In this document: positions 10,539-19,322 of the stretch, in pieces
Position numbering within the stretch: the stretch's first letter is position 1
Layout of the letters: every line of letters starts with the position of its first letter
Assembly (NCBI RefSeq): GCF_000009625.1
Contig: NC_002678.2
Span: 3,442,001 to 3,506,000, forward strand
Origin: Mesorhizobium japonicum MAFF 303099
GTDB lineage: Bacteria > Pseudomonadota > Alphaproteobacteria > Rhizobiales > Rhizobiaceae
DNA length: 64,000 bases
Direction: 5' to 3'
The notes under the pieces: generated by a model
Databases searched by the model: none
What the model was told of the DNA's origin: nothing
Seen by the model: only the letters and a program-made list of their open reading frames with translations
Translations under genes and position numbers: made by a program

Positions 10539-11108
10539 TTCTTTATCCCCCCGAAACTTCCGCTCCGGCAAAGAAGCCGCATCCGGCGGCAGTGACGCGC
10601 CGCCATTCAGCGACAGCTGCATGAACACCGTGTCCAGCCAGCGCCCGTGCTTGTAGCCGGAGCCTTCGAGGCGGCCTGAATGGCGAAAGCCGAGCTTTTC
10701 ATGCAGCCTGACCGAGGCGCTGTCGGCATGGCCGTCGCCGATCACCGCGACGATCTGGCGAAAACCCGCCGCCTCGGCCGCCGTGATCAGGCTCCGCATC
10801 AGCTTGAGACCGATGCCCTGGCCCTTGGCATCAGGCGCGACATAGACCGAATCCTCGACGATGAAGCGATAGGCCGGGCGCGGCCGGAAGGCGCCGGCAT
10901 AGGCGTAGCCGAGCACGGCGCCGTCCTTCTCCGCCACCAGATAGGGAAAGCCGCCGGCCGTGAGCGTGGCGAATCGCGTGCCCATCTCGGCGCGGCTGGG
11001 CGGCTCCAGCTCGTAGCTCGCCGTGCCGTGTGTCACCGCGTCGGCGTAGATTTCGGTGATGGTGTCGAGGTCGGCGGCGCTGGCCGCCCGAATCACGATA
11101 TTGCTCAT
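10524..11108 (-). CDS. GNAT acetyltransferase, phosphinothricin-acetyltransferase-like
   Basis: The 194-residue protein is a GNAT enzyme of the Pat/Bar/YncA subgroup, which acetylates small amines such as methionine sulfoximine or phosphinothricin from acetyl-CoA. It shows IYADAVTHGTASYELEPPS, the acetyl-CoA loop APDAKGQGIGLKLM (QxxGxG-type), and SVRLHEKLGFRHSGRLEG. The last residues (EELKN) and stop lie in the TTCAATTC array. The tail after about residue 172 is therefore not conserved, and its length depends on repeat number. No resistance phenotype can be inferred. Confidence 0.88.
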   Translation of the reverse strand: MSNIVIRAASAADLDTITEIYADAVTHGTASYELEPPSRAEMGTRFATLTAGGFPYLVAEKDGAVLGYAYAGAFRPRPAYRFIVEDSVYVAPDAKGQGIGLKLMRSLITAAEAAGFRQIVAVIGDGHADSASVRLHEKLGFRHSGRLEGSGYKHGRWLDTVFMQLSLNGGASLPPDAASLPERKFRGDKEELKN

Positions 11109-11229
11109 TCTTTATGCAAGCCTTTTGTCTGCCTCCGATAACAGCAAACGTCGGCGCAAAAGAAAAGGGCGGCCGTTGGGCCGCCCTTTCCAAACCCGAT
11201 GGTCCAGTCAGACCATGATGCGAAGCCTT

Positions 11230-11332
11230 AGAGCAATTCCAGGAAAAGTGTGAAACGGTTTTCCGTCCGGAATTGCGTCAAAACAAAAATTTAGAGCGGT
11301 CCGCCGTTTCCTTGAAACAGCGAGCTGCTCTA
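11230..11332. repeat. Rhizobial palindromic repeat (AGAGCAATTCCAGG type), copy 1
   Basis: The stretch begins AGAGCAATTCCAGGAAAAGT and contains the dyad GGTTTTCCGTCCGGAATTGCG, ending GCTCTAG. The same element is at 48520-48621. Read from the Bax-inhibitor gene, it starts exactly at that gene's stop codon (CGC TAG AGC). Confidence 0.85.
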
Positions 11333-12103
11333 GCGGCGGTCGCCCATGAACTGCAGCAGGAACATGAACAGGTTGATGAAGTCGAGATAGAGCCTCAGCG
11401 CGCCCATGATGGCCTTGCGGCCGGCGATATCGGAAGCGTCGCCCTCGAAATACATCTCCTTGATCTTCTGCGTGTCGTAAGCGGTGAGGCCGGCGAAGAC
11501 CAGCACGCCGATCGCCGAAACGGCGAAGGACAGCGCCGACGACTGCAGGAAGATATTGATCACCGTCGCGATGATGATGCCGAACACGCCCATGATCAGG
11601 AACGAGCCCATCGCCGTCAAGTCGCGCTTGGTCGTGTAGCCGTAAAGCGACAGCGCGCCGAAGGCGGCGGCGGTGGCGAAGAAGGTCTGCGAGATGCTGG
11701 CCGTGGTGTAGACCAGGAAGATCGACGACAGCGACAGGCCAACGAGGCCGGCATAGACCCAGAACGTCGTCTGCGCGGCAGCGACGCTCATCGACTGAAT
11801 CCTGAACGACAGGAAGAACACGGCGGCCAGCGGCGCCAGCATCACCACCCAGCGCAGCGGCGAGCCGAAGATCGCATAGCCGAAGGACGTCAGCATCTCG
11901 CCGCTCGGCAGCGTTGCGACAGCCGAGGCCGGATCGGTGGTGGTGGCCAGCATGATCGTGCCGACCGCGGCAAGACCGGTGATGAGGAGGCCAAGCCCCA
12001 TCAGATTGTAAACCTTGATCATATAGGCGCGCAGACCCTGATCGATGTCGGCGCGGACGCCGGGCACCGCCGACGTCTGATAGTTGCGAATGGGATCAGC
12101 CAT
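11330..12103 (-). CDS. Bax inhibitor-1 family membrane protein
   Basis: This 257-residue inner-membrane protein has seven predicted helices and the BI-1 (YccA/YbhL, TMBIM) pattern. It starts with a short soluble N-terminus (YQTSAVPGVRADIDQGLRAYMIKVYNLM), has GYTTKRDLTAMGSFLIMGVFGIII in the middle, and TAYDTQKIKEMY with the conserved Asp of the calcium-leak sensor near the end. GAGGA precedes the ATG. Family members behave as pH-sensitive calcium leak channels or FtsH partners. It is monocistronic, and its stop codon is provided by the adjoining repeat. Confidence 0.93.
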   Translation of the reverse strand: MADPIRNYQTSAVPGVRADIDQGLRAYMIKVYNLMGLGLLITGLAAVGTIMLATTTDPASAVATLPSGEMLTSFGYAIFGSPLRWVVMLAPLAAVFFLSFRIQSMSVAAAQTTFWVYAGLVGLSLSSIFLVYTTASISQTFFATAAAFGALSLYGYTTKRDLTAMGSFLIMGVFGIIIATVINIFLQSSALSFAVSAIGVLVFAGLTAYDTQKIKEMYFEGDASDIAGRKAIMGALRLYLDFINLFMFLLQFMGDRR

Positions 12104-12331
12104 TGGAATCCTCTATTGCTTCTGCCCCGTCCGGTGTCGGGCCTCTTACGGACCCAGGCGCCGCTGGCGGGGCTCCAGCATGCCTGTGGCGAAATATGAT
12201 GGTTATTCGCGTCAAGAACAAGACCGTAACCGGATGTAACGGTTCGTGAGGGGCCGAAAGGCGGATTCCCGGGCTTTCCAGCTTGCATCCTTACCAAGAT
12301 TTAATCCGCCACGGCCGCTTAGGCCCTGAAA

Positions 12332-14881
12332 TTACAGCTCGCGCAGCACCGGTGCTGCCTTGTGGCCGAGCACCCGCCAGGTGCCGGCGAGGCCGATTCC
12401 GACGGTGATCACCAGCGCAAAGACGATGGTCGCCACCGCCACCTCCGGCATGAAATGCGACGGCAGGGTCATGATGCGGGCGACAATGTACCAGGCCGCG
12501 ATGCCGCCGGCGGCCAGCGCGAAGATGGCGGTGGCCAATCCGATCAGCATGTATTCGAGGGAAAACGCCGTGATCAGAGTTCGCCTGGTGGCGCCGAGCG
12601 TCTTCAGCACCACCGCGTCATGGATGCGCGCCCGATTTCCCGCGGCGAGCGCGCCGGCCAGCACCAGCACCGATGCGATCAGCGCCACGCCGGCCGCCGC
12701 GCGGATCGCCGTGCCGAGCTGCCCGACCAGCCGGTTGACGACATCGAGCGCATCCTTGACCCGCACCGTCGTGACCGCGGGAAAGGCGCGGGTGACGGCA
12801 TTGAGGATGCGTGCATCATCGGCCGTGGTGGCGTTCTTTTCGGTCAGCGTCGCCATCCAGCCATGCGGGGCGCCAGCGAATGCGTTGGGCGAGAACACCA
12901 TGACGAAGTTGATGCCCATCGTTTCCCATTGGACCTGGCGGAAATTGGCGATCCTCGCCGTCACATTGCGGCCGAGCACATTGACGGTGACGGTGTCGCC
13001 GAGCTTCAGTCCGATCTCCTGGCCCTCATGCGCCGAGAAGGAAACCAGCGGCTCGCCGGCATAATTGTCCGGCCACCATCTGCCCTCCGTCAGCGTCGCA
13101 TTTTCCGGTTGCCTGGCGTCGTAGGTCAGGCCGCGATCGCCTTTCAGCACCCAGGCGCCTTCGGCCGGCACCTTGACCTTGTCGACATCGACGCCGTTGA
13201 GCGCCATCACCCGGCCGCGCAGCATCGGCACCTTGGCCAGCGTCCCCTTTGGCGCCTCCTTGCCGATCAGAGCGGAGAACGCATCGACATCGCTGCCCTG
13301 GATGTCGACGAAGAAGAAGTTCGGCGCCCGTTCCGGCAGGCTGCCGGAGATCTGTTGCCGCAGATTGCCATCGATAAGCGCCAGCGTCACCAGGAGCGTC
13401 AGCCCGAGCCCCAGCGACAGCACCACCGATGGCGTCAGGGCGCCCGGCCGGTGGATGTTGCCGATGGCGAGCCGGAGTGCCACGAAACGCACGCGCGGGC
13501 TTTTTCTTGCCGCCCACTGCACCAGCGCACCGACGAGACGCAGCACCAGGAAGGCGAAGATAGTGGCGCCGGCGAAGATCGAGGCGATGCGCTGATCGCC
13601 GGAAAACAGGATCGCCAGCGCTGCCAGCAGCAGCGCGATGCCGAGCGCCGAAGCGACATAGACGAGGCGCGGCTGACCGCGGCCTTCGAGCCCCATCTCG
13701 CGGAACAGTGCCGTCGCGGGCACGTCGCGGGCGCGGCCGAGCGGCAGCAGCGCGAAGGCCAGCGTCACCAGCAGGCCGAACAGCGCCGCCATGGCGAGCG
13801 CGCCGGGATAGAAGCCGCCTTGCGCCGGCACTGGAATGACCGACTGGAGGGCAGCACTCGCCACGAACGGCATCAGCGCGCCGAGGACGAGGCCGAGCAA
13901 GATGCCAAGGGCGGCGATGATCAGGATCTGCACGAGATAGACGGCAAAGACGAAGCCGCCGGAAGCACCGAGGCTCTTGAAGGTGGCGATGACGCCGCGC
14001 TTGCCGTCGAGATAGGCGCGCACCGCATTGGCGACGCCGACGCCGCCGACCACCAGCGCCGTCAGCCCGACCAGCGTCAGGAATTGCGAGAAGCGTTCGA
14101 TGTTGGACGACAGCGCCGGCGCCGCATTGTCGCGCGTGCGGATCGACCAGCCGGCCTCGGGAAAATCCTTCGCCGCCTGATCCTGGATGGCCTTGAGCCG
14201 CGCTTGGTCGGCGTCGGCGGGCAGCCGGACCTTGTAGGCGTTTTCCACCAGGCTGCCTGGTTGCACCAGCCCGGTGGCGGCCAGGCCTTCGGTCGAGATC
14301 ATCAGCCTTGGCGCGAAGCCGAAACCCTCGGACACGGCATCCGGCTCGGTGATCAGTCTGGCGCGCAGTTCGAAGGTGGCGGTGCCGACCTTCAGCCGAT
14401 CGCCGGGCTTGAGATGCAGCCTTTCGAACAACAGATCGGGCGCCGCCGCGCCAAAGACGCCGAATTCTTCGCCGAACAGTTCCCGTTTCGATAGCTTTGG
14501 TTCGGTTTCCAGCGCGCCATAGAGCGGATAGGCGTCATCGACCGCCTTGGCCTCGACCAGCGCCTGGTCCGTGCCGTCGGCCAGCCGCGCCATAGAGCGC
14601 ATGCTGGCGGTGCGCGAAACGGTGCCGAGCCCAACGAGGAAGCCGCGCTCGGCCTGGCTGGCGTCGCGTTGGTTGATCTGGAAGCGAAAGTCGCCGCCAA
14701 GCAGCGTCTGGCCCTGGTCTGCGACGCCGGCGCTGATCGAGCGGGCAACCGAATTGACGCCGCCGATCGCCGCGACGCCAAGCGCGATGCAGGCGAGGAA
14801 GATCATAAAGCCGGACAGGCCGCCACGCATCTCCCTGAGCGAGAAGCGGACCGCTAGCTTCAGCGTCTGCGCCATCGGCAT
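12332..14881 (-). CDS. ABC transporter permease, FtsX-like (YbbP type)
   Basis: The 849-residue product has the layout of YbbP: one N-terminal helix (about 18-40), a large periplasmic domain, two FtsX-type helix blocks (about 260-400 and 735-845) and a central helix pair. Its ATG overlaps the stop of the upstream ATPase (ATGA), so the two form one transporter. The divergent arylesterase gene tesA completes the conserved ybbA-ybbP-tesA neighbourhood. That context points to export or mechanotransmission of a hydrophobic substrate, but none is proven. Confidence 0.9.
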   Translation of the reverse strand: MPMAQTLKLAVRFSLREMRGGLSGFMIFLACIALGVAAIGGVNSVARSISAGVADQGQTLLGGDFRFQINQRDASQAERGFLVGLGTVSRTASMRSMARLADGTDQALVEAKAVDDAYPLYGALETEPKLSKRELFGEEFGVFGAAAPDLLFERLHLKPGDRLKVGTATFELRARLITEPDAVSEGFGFAPRLMISTEGLAATGLVQPGSLVENAYKVRLPADADQARLKAIQDQAAKDFPEAGWSIRTRDNAAPALSSNIERFSQFLTLVGLTALVVGGVGVANAVRAYLDGKRGVIATFKSLGASGGFVFAVYLVQILIIAALGILLGLVLGALMPFVASAALQSVIPVPAQGGFYPGALAMAALFGLLVTLAFALLPLGRARDVPATALFREMGLEGRGQPRLVYVASALGIALLLAALAILFSGDQRIASIFAGATIFAFLVLRLVGALVQWAARKSPRVRFVALRLAIGNIHRPGALTPSVVLSLGLGLTLLVTLALIDGNLRQQISGSLPERAPNFFFVDIQGSDVDAFSALIGKEAPKGTLAKVPMLRGRVMALNGVDVDKVKVPAEGAWVLKGDRGLTYDARQPENATLTEGRWWPDNYAGEPLVSFSAHEGQEIGLKLGDTVTVNVLGRNVTARIANFRQVQWETMGINFVMVFSPNAFAGAPHGWMATLTEKNATTADDARILNAVTRAFPAVTTVRVKDALDVVNRLVGQLGTAIRAAAGVALIASVLVLAGALAAGNRARIHDAVVLKTLGATRRTLITAFSLEYMLIGLATAIFALAAGGIAAWYIVARIMTLPSHFMPEVAVATIVFALVITVGIGLAGTWRVLGHKAAPVLREL

Positions 14882-15576
14882 CAGGCGGTGACCTTCAGGG
14901 GCGCCGGCGCTTCAATCCGGCCCGAGCGCATCGAGACCTGGCGCGAACAGCGTGCCGCGAGCGCCGGATCGTGGGTGACCAGCACCAGCGTCATGCCGCG
15001 TTCGGCTGCCTTGGCGAACAAAAGGTCGGCGACCTGTCGCCCTGTCGCCTGGTCGAGATTGCCGGTCGGCTCGTCGGCGATGAGGATGCGCGGCGACGCC
15101 GCCAGCGCCCGGGCGATCGCCACGCGCTGCTGCTCGCCACCGGAGAGTTCGCCGGGATAATGGGTGACGCGGTCGCTCAGGCCCACCGCCGCCAGTTCCC
15201 GCGCCGCCACGGAAAACGGATCGGCATGACCGGCCAATTCCAGCGGCACGGCGACATTCTCGAGCGCCGTCATGTTGGGGATGAGGTGGAAGGACTGGAA
15301 GACGATGCCAATGTTTCGGCCACGAAACGAAGCAATCTGATCCTCGCTTTTGCCATTGAGCAATTCGCCGGCGATTCGTACCGTACCCGAATCGACCCGT
15401 TCCAGGCCTGCCAGAACCATCAGCAGTGTCGACTTGCCCGACCCCGAAGGACCGACAATACCGGTCGCCTCGCCGCGCGCCACTTCGAGGCTGACGCCCT
15501 TCAGCACGTGGACCGACGAAGCGCCCTCGCCCAGCGTCAGGGATACGTCTTTCAGCGCGATGACGGCTTCTGTCAT
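14881..15576 (-). CDS. ABC transporter ATP-binding protein (YbbA type)
   Basis: This 231-residue ATPase belongs to the LolD/MacB/YbbA class that pairs with FtsX-type permeases. Walker A is GPSGSGKST (residues 42-50), the signature LSGGEQQRVAIARAL, and Walker B ILIADEPTGNLD. The LIPNMTALENVAVPLELAG segment after the Q-loop is typical of the class. It is translationally coupled to the permease gene and divergent from tesA, with 88 bases between the two starts. Confidence 0.93.
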   Translation of the reverse strand: MTEAVIALKDVSLTLGEGASSVHVLKGVSLEVARGEATGIVGPSGSGKSTLLMVLAGLERVDSGTVRIAGELLNGKSEDQIASFRGRNIGIVFQSFHLIPNMTALENVAVPLELAGHADPFSVAARELAAVGLSDRVTHYPGELSGGEQQRVAIARALAASPRILIADEPTGNLDQATGRQVADLLFAKAAERGMTLVLVTHDPALAARCSRQVSMRSGRIEAPAPLKVTA

Positions 15577-15664
15577 AATGAAAGTGTCCTATATGGAACG
15601 TGAAGGCTCTGTTTGCCGGAAGCCGTCGCCCGGAAGAATCCTTTGGTCATATGGGGCCTGCCGC

Positions 15665-16309
15665 ATGTCTTTCAAACGCCAGATAGCCGCAGGCTTGATC
15701 CTTTTCCTCGCCCTTTGCGGCGCCATTTCGTCGGCGCGGGCCGAACCCTTCAAGATCGTCGGCTTCGGCGACAGCCTGACGGCGGGATACGGTCTCGGGC
15801 CCGGCGAGGGTTTTACCGACAAGCTCCAGGCCGCACTTCGGGCCAAAGGCCGTGATGTCACCGTCGCCAATGCCGGTGTTTCCGGCGACACCACCAGCGG
15901 CGGCCTGGCGCGGCTCGACTGGTCGGTGCCGGACGGAACCCGGCTGGTCATCCTCGAACTCGGCGCCAACGACATGCTGCGCGGCGTTTTGCCCGATATC
16001 GCCAGGAAGAACCTCGACGAGATGCTGGCCAGGCTCAAGCAGCGCAAGATCGCCGTGCTTCTGGCCGGCATGCGCGCCGCGCCCAATCTCGGCGCCGATT
16101 ACCAGACCGCCTTCGACGCCATCTTCCCGGAGCTGGCGAAGAAATACGATGTCGCACTCTACCCGTTCTTCCTCGATGGCGTCGCCGGCCAGCCCGGCAT
16201 GCAGCTCGAGGATGGCCTGCATCCGAGCGCCAAAGGGGTCGACCTGATGGTCGAGCGCATCCTGCCGACGGTCGAGAAGGCCATTGCGGCGGTGCCCGGA
16301 GGCGCGTGA
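15665..16309 (+). CDS. tesA: Periplasmic arylesterase / lysophospholipase, SGNH hydrolase
   Basis: This 214-residue SGNH esterase has a signal peptide (about residues 1-26, ending SSARA). Block I is GFGDSLTAGYG with nucleophile Ser37, block III is ELGANDML with the oxyanion Asn, and block V is DGLHPS with Asp183 and His186. TesA-type enzymes hydrolyse acyl-CoA, lysophospholipids and aryl esters in the periplasm. Upstream in-frame codons were rejected because they overlap the ybbA promoter and lack a signal peptide. The divergent YbbAP transporter is the usual neighbour. Confidence 0.93.
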   Translation: MSFKRQIAAGLILFLALCGAISSARAEPFKIVGFGDSLTAGYGLGPGEGFTDKLQAALRAKGRDVTVANAGVSGDTTSGGLARLDWSVPDGTRLVILELGANDMLRGVLPDIARKNLDEMLARLKQRKIAVLLAGMRAAPNLGADYQTAFDAIFPELAKKYDVALYPFFLDGVAGQPGMQLEDGLHPSAKGVDLMVERILPTVEKAIAAVPGGA

Positions 16310-16437
16310 GGCCGGCCGGAACCGCTTTCCGTTAGGGAAATTTTTAGCAAAGACTGTGACCAATAAACCTCTTGCTCCGTTCGACTATCGATGATTCGCT
16401 ATAGGTGACAGTTCGATTCGAGGAAGGGAGGCTCTTC

Positions 16438-17034
16438 ATGCCGCGTCTTTTCACCGCCCTCGAAATTCCGCGTGATGCTGCCCTTTCGCTGTCCCTGCTC
16501 CGGGGCGGCCTGCCCGGGGCCCGCTGGATCGATGTCGAAAACTACCATCTGACGCTGCGCTTCATTGGCGATGTCGAGGGCCATGTCGCCGACGAGATCG
16601 CCAATGCGCTCGACCGCGTCCACCGCCCGTCCTTCTCGCTGACCCTGTCCGGTGTCGGCGCTTTCGGCCAGAAAAAGCCGCATGCGGTCTGGGCCGGAGC
16701 GTCCGCCTCGCCCGACCTGGCCGCACTTCAGGGCGAGATCGAGCGCATCTGCCAGCGGCTCGGCATTCCCGCCGATCCGCGCAAATTCATGCCGCATGTC
16801 ACACTGGCGCGGCTGCGCAATTCGAGCCCGCTGGATGTCGCGCAATATCTGTCGGCGCGCGGCAATTTCTCGACATTGCCCTTCCGCATCGGTCGCTTCG
16901 TTCTGATGTCGTCGCGCGATTCGGTTGGCGGCGGCCCCTATATCGTCGAGGAAGCCTGGCCGCTGTCCGGCAACGATACCCGCGCCGCCAGCCGCGTCGC
17001 CAGCGCCTCCGACGCCTCGCGGATCATGCGGTAG
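16438..17034 (+). CDS. thpR: RNA 2',3'-cyclic phosphodiesterase
   Basis: This 198-residue member of the 2H phosphoesterase family opens 2',3'-cyclic phosphates on RNA ends (formerly called 2'-5' RNA ligase). Both catalytic HxT motifs are intact: His37-Leu-Thr39 in YHLTLRF and His120-Val-Thr122 in HVTLARL. AAGGGAG precedes the ATG. The last 97 bases overlap the 3' end of the convergent phosphatase gene. The C-terminal 20 residues after EEAWPL look unconserved, so the overlap seems to come from a run-on tail. Confidence 0.92.
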   Translation: MPRLFTALEIPRDAALSLSLLRGGLPGARWIDVENYHLTLRFIGDVEGHVADEIANALDRVHRPSFSLTLSGVGAFGQKKPHAVWAGASASPDLAALQGEIERICQRLGIPADPRKFMPHVTLARLRNSSPLDVAQYLSARGNFSTLPFRIGRFVLMSSRDSVGGGPYIVEEAWPLSGNDTRAASRVASASDASRIMR

Positions 17035-17450
17035 ACCTCGGCAAAGGCCTCCGGCCCGTCATAATAGGGATCGGGCACGTCACGCGCCTGTCCGTGCGCG
17101 AATTCTAAAAACAGATGCACCCGGTCCCGCGCGGGCGCCAGCGCCTTGAGGTCGGCGACGTTCGAGCGGTCCATGCCGAGGATCAGGTCGAAACGGGAGA
17201 AATCCTCACGCAGGACCTTGCGTGCTCTCTGTCCGGAAATGTCGATGCCGTGACGCATCGCGACCGCGATCGAGCGTGGATCGGGCGCCGAGCCGACCTC
17301 CCAGCCGCTGGTGGCGGCTGAATCGAGCAGCATATGGCGGCCCTGGCCTCGCTCGGCCCAGACGGTGCGAAAGACGCCCTCGGCCAGCGGCGAGCGGCAG
17401 ATGTTGCCGAGGCAGACAAACAGAATGGAATTTATCGGCTTTATGCTCAT
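16938..17450 (-). CDS. Low molecular weight protein-tyrosine phosphatase
   Basis: The 170-residue cytosolic phosphatase has the CX5R loop [10 protein letters not shown] (Cys13, Arg19) and the general-acid Asp127 in [10 protein letters not shown]. Both are needed for the LMW-PTP mechanism, so it should be active. Relatives control exopolysaccharide kinases, though none is encoded nearby. The ATG at 17450 is chosen because it places the P-loop at the usual distance. Its 3' end overlaps the end of thpR by 97 bases on the opposite strand. Confidence 0.92.
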   Translation of the reverse strand: MSIKPINSILFVCLGNICRSPLAEGVFRTVWAERGQGRHMLLDSAATSGWEVGSAPDPRSIAVAMRHGIDISGQRARKVLREDFSRFDLILGMDRSNVADLKALAPARDRVHLFLEFAHGQARDVPDPYYDGPEAFAEVYRMIREASEALATRLAARVSLPDSGQASSTI

Positions 17451-17554
17451 GCGATATGCGCCGTTTGTGCATTTGGAACCCCAAAACCGCAAGGCACTTC
17501 GGGGCGACTTGCACTATGGTGAGGGTCAAATTCGAAATAGCACGGGAAATCATC

Positions 17555-17851
17555 ATGACGAGAGAAAAACTCAGCAAGGACGCCATCACCGCTGCCCTTG
17601 CCGAACTCGGCGACTGGTCGCTGGCCACGGACGGCGCCTCGATCAAGCGCAGCTTCGTCTTCAGGAATTTCTCCGAAGCCTTCGCCTTCATGACCCGCGT
17701 CGCGCTGGCCGCCGAGAAGATGGACCATCATCCCGACTGGTCGAATGTCTACAAGACCGTCGACGTGACGCTGAACACCCATGACGCCGGCGGCGTCACG
17801 GCGCTCGACATCGCGCTGGCCAAGAAGATGAACCACTATTTCGGCGGCTGA
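17555..17851 (+). CDS. phhB: 4a-hydroxytetrahydrobiopterin dehydratase
   Basis: The 98-residue protein is a pterin-4a-carbinolamine dehydratase, which recycles the pterin cofactor of aromatic amino-acid hydroxylases. The active-site motif [22 protein letters not shown] carries His58, His59, Trp62 and His76. Length is normal. A GGGAA sequence sits upstream of the ATG. No phenylalanine hydroxylase gene is nearby, which is common, since this family also has cofactor-related roles elsewhere in metabolism. Confidence 0.93.
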   Translation: MTREKLSKDAITAALAELGDWSLATDGASIKRSFVFRNFSEAFAFMTRVALAAEKMDHHPDWSNVYKTVDVTLNTHDAGGVTALDIALAKKMNHYFGG

Positions 17852-17979
17852 GTGTACGCCTGGCCGTAAGCGGCGAGCCCAAATCGGCACCGGCATCTTG
17901 CAGCCGGGTCCGGCTTTCACCACATTTCGCCTCGCGAGGCATGCGCCAGGACGCGCGTGAGACCCGCAAGGAGTGATGG

Positions 17980-18342
17980 ATGGCGCAACAACCCGGTTTT
18001 GATTTCTTCGGCTTCGGCGACAGGCTGGGCGGCGAGGGCGAAGTGCGCGAGAAATTCTGGCGCACGGCCAAGAAGGCCGCGCGGCAGATCCCGTTCATGG
18101 AAGAGGTCGTCGCCGCCTATTACTGCGCCATGGACAAGAACACGCCGCTGCGCGCCAAGGGCATATTGGTGGCCGCGCTCGGTTATTTCGTCCTGCCGGT
18201 GGACCTCATCCCCGACTTTATCTTCGGCCTCGGTTTCACCGACGACATCGCCGTGCTGACCGCCGCGATCACCGCCGTCAGCGCGCACATCACGCCGGCA
18301 CATCGCCAAGCCGCCAGGGACGCCATAGCCGACAAGGGCTGA
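17980..18342 (+). CDS. DUF1232 (YkvA family) protein
   Basis: This 120-residue protein carries the DUF1232 helical hairpin at about residues 55-95: AKGILVAALGYFVLPVDLIPDFIFGLGFTDD. The PVDLIPDF motif between two hydrophobic helices is diagnostic. The segment before it (EEVVAAYYCAMDKNTPL) also fits the family. Members are small membrane-associated proteins without assigned biochemical function. AAGGAG lies upstream of the ATG. It stands alone between phhB and a broken methyltransferase gene. Confidence 0.85.
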   Translation: MAQQPGFDFFGFGDRLGGEGEVREKFWRTAKKAARQIPFMEEVVAAYYCAMDKNTPLRAKGILVAALGYFVLPVDLIPDFIFGLGFTDDIAVLTAAITAVSAHITPAHRQAARDAIADKG

Positions 18343-18389
18343 GCCGGTACGGCGCAAGGAATGGCGCGAGGCTCAGGCGCTGCGGCCGA

Positions 18390-18970
18390 TCAAATCCACC
18401 GTCGCACCCGCACCCTGTAGGCACGATACGCATCGCCGAATTTCCGTTCCAGGTAGCGCTCTTCCGGCGCTATGACGCCGGTGTTGATCACCCACAGCAG
18501 CGGGATGACCAGCACGATGGTCCAAAAACTTGCCGCTGCGACGCCCAGACCCAGATAGACGAGGAAGGCTCCCAGATAGAACGGGTTCCTGGTTCGCCGG
18601 TAGATGCCGTCGACGACCAGCGCCGTGGTTGGCAGGGTTGGAGGAATGTTGGTGCCAGCGGCGTTGAAGCGCCCCGCCGCCATGAGATGATGACGAAGCC
18701 GCACGCCGCGAGCGCGGCCTCACCCAGATAGCGGGCGGGCCCGCCCAGGTCCGGGAGCGAAATGACCGCCTCGAGAACCGTTGCCGCCGCCAGGAAGCCC
18801 AGAAAGATCAGAGGCGGCAGCGCGATCACTCCAGCCACGTCGGATGCGCCCGATCCGTCCGCAGCCTCCCGACCGTTGGTCATCGCCCGGACGGCAACAC
18901 GAATGCCGAACGCGATCGACAGGACGGCAGTGCCGCCCGCCAGGATCAGGACCGTCTCGGAAATGGCCAT
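18390..18970 (-). pseudogene. Isoprenylcysteine carboxyl methyltransferase-like membrane protein, frameshifted
   Basis: Two adjoining minus-strand frames together make one protein. The N-terminal part (MAISETVLILAGG... to CGFVIISW) carries three hydrophobic helices. The C-terminal part, in another frame, continues GRFNAAGTNIPPTLPTTALV, then RRTRNPFYLGAFLVYLGLG and ERYLERKFGDAYRAYRVRVRRW, the conserved ICMT-type end that binds S-adenosylmethionine. The break is near 18675-18690 in a GC-rich run (GGCGGCGGGGCGC), so one base gained or lost would restore about 190 residues. A sequencing error is an alternative. Confidence 0.75.
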
Positions 18971-19322
18971 GCCCGAAATCTCCCGTGCACCCCCAATGAG
19001 ACGCCCGGCCGAGCGCCTTGGAAGCGTAGGCGGGCATCCTACTGGCCGGAGGGAAATCCGTCACGTGTCTCGCAAGCAGAACGGCTGGAGGAGCTGGTTT
19101 GAAAAGTCAAACTCTTGCCGCTTTCGTGGCCTCCAAGTCGCCGCAGGGACGTCGCGCCGGCCGCTGACAAGGCGGCGGCGCGGGAATGGCGGCGGTTTCC
19201 TGGGGTGAGCGTCCTTTTCTTGAGGGAAATTCACCGTTTGGTAACCCAGATTAAATCAAAATGAAGCGACGGCAGGACGCCATGCGGCCCGCCCCCGCAC
19301 CATTTGGAATACGGGAAAGACG
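18971..19322. other. Intergenic region without a recognised gene
   Basis: This 350-base stretch has no frame resembling a known protein. The last 90 bases are less GC-rich (TTGAGGGAAATTCACCGTTT, then AGATTAAATCAAAATGAAG) and probably hold the promoter of the IalB-like gene. No hairpin or repeat stands out. Confidence 0.5.

Noticed and set aside
12362..14494. Open frame of 710 codons antisense to the ABC permease gene
   Set aside because: It is rich in Arg, His, Gln and Asp with no family motifs, the usual shadow of a GC-rich gene read on the other strand. The permease frame has clear helices and coupling to its ATPase.
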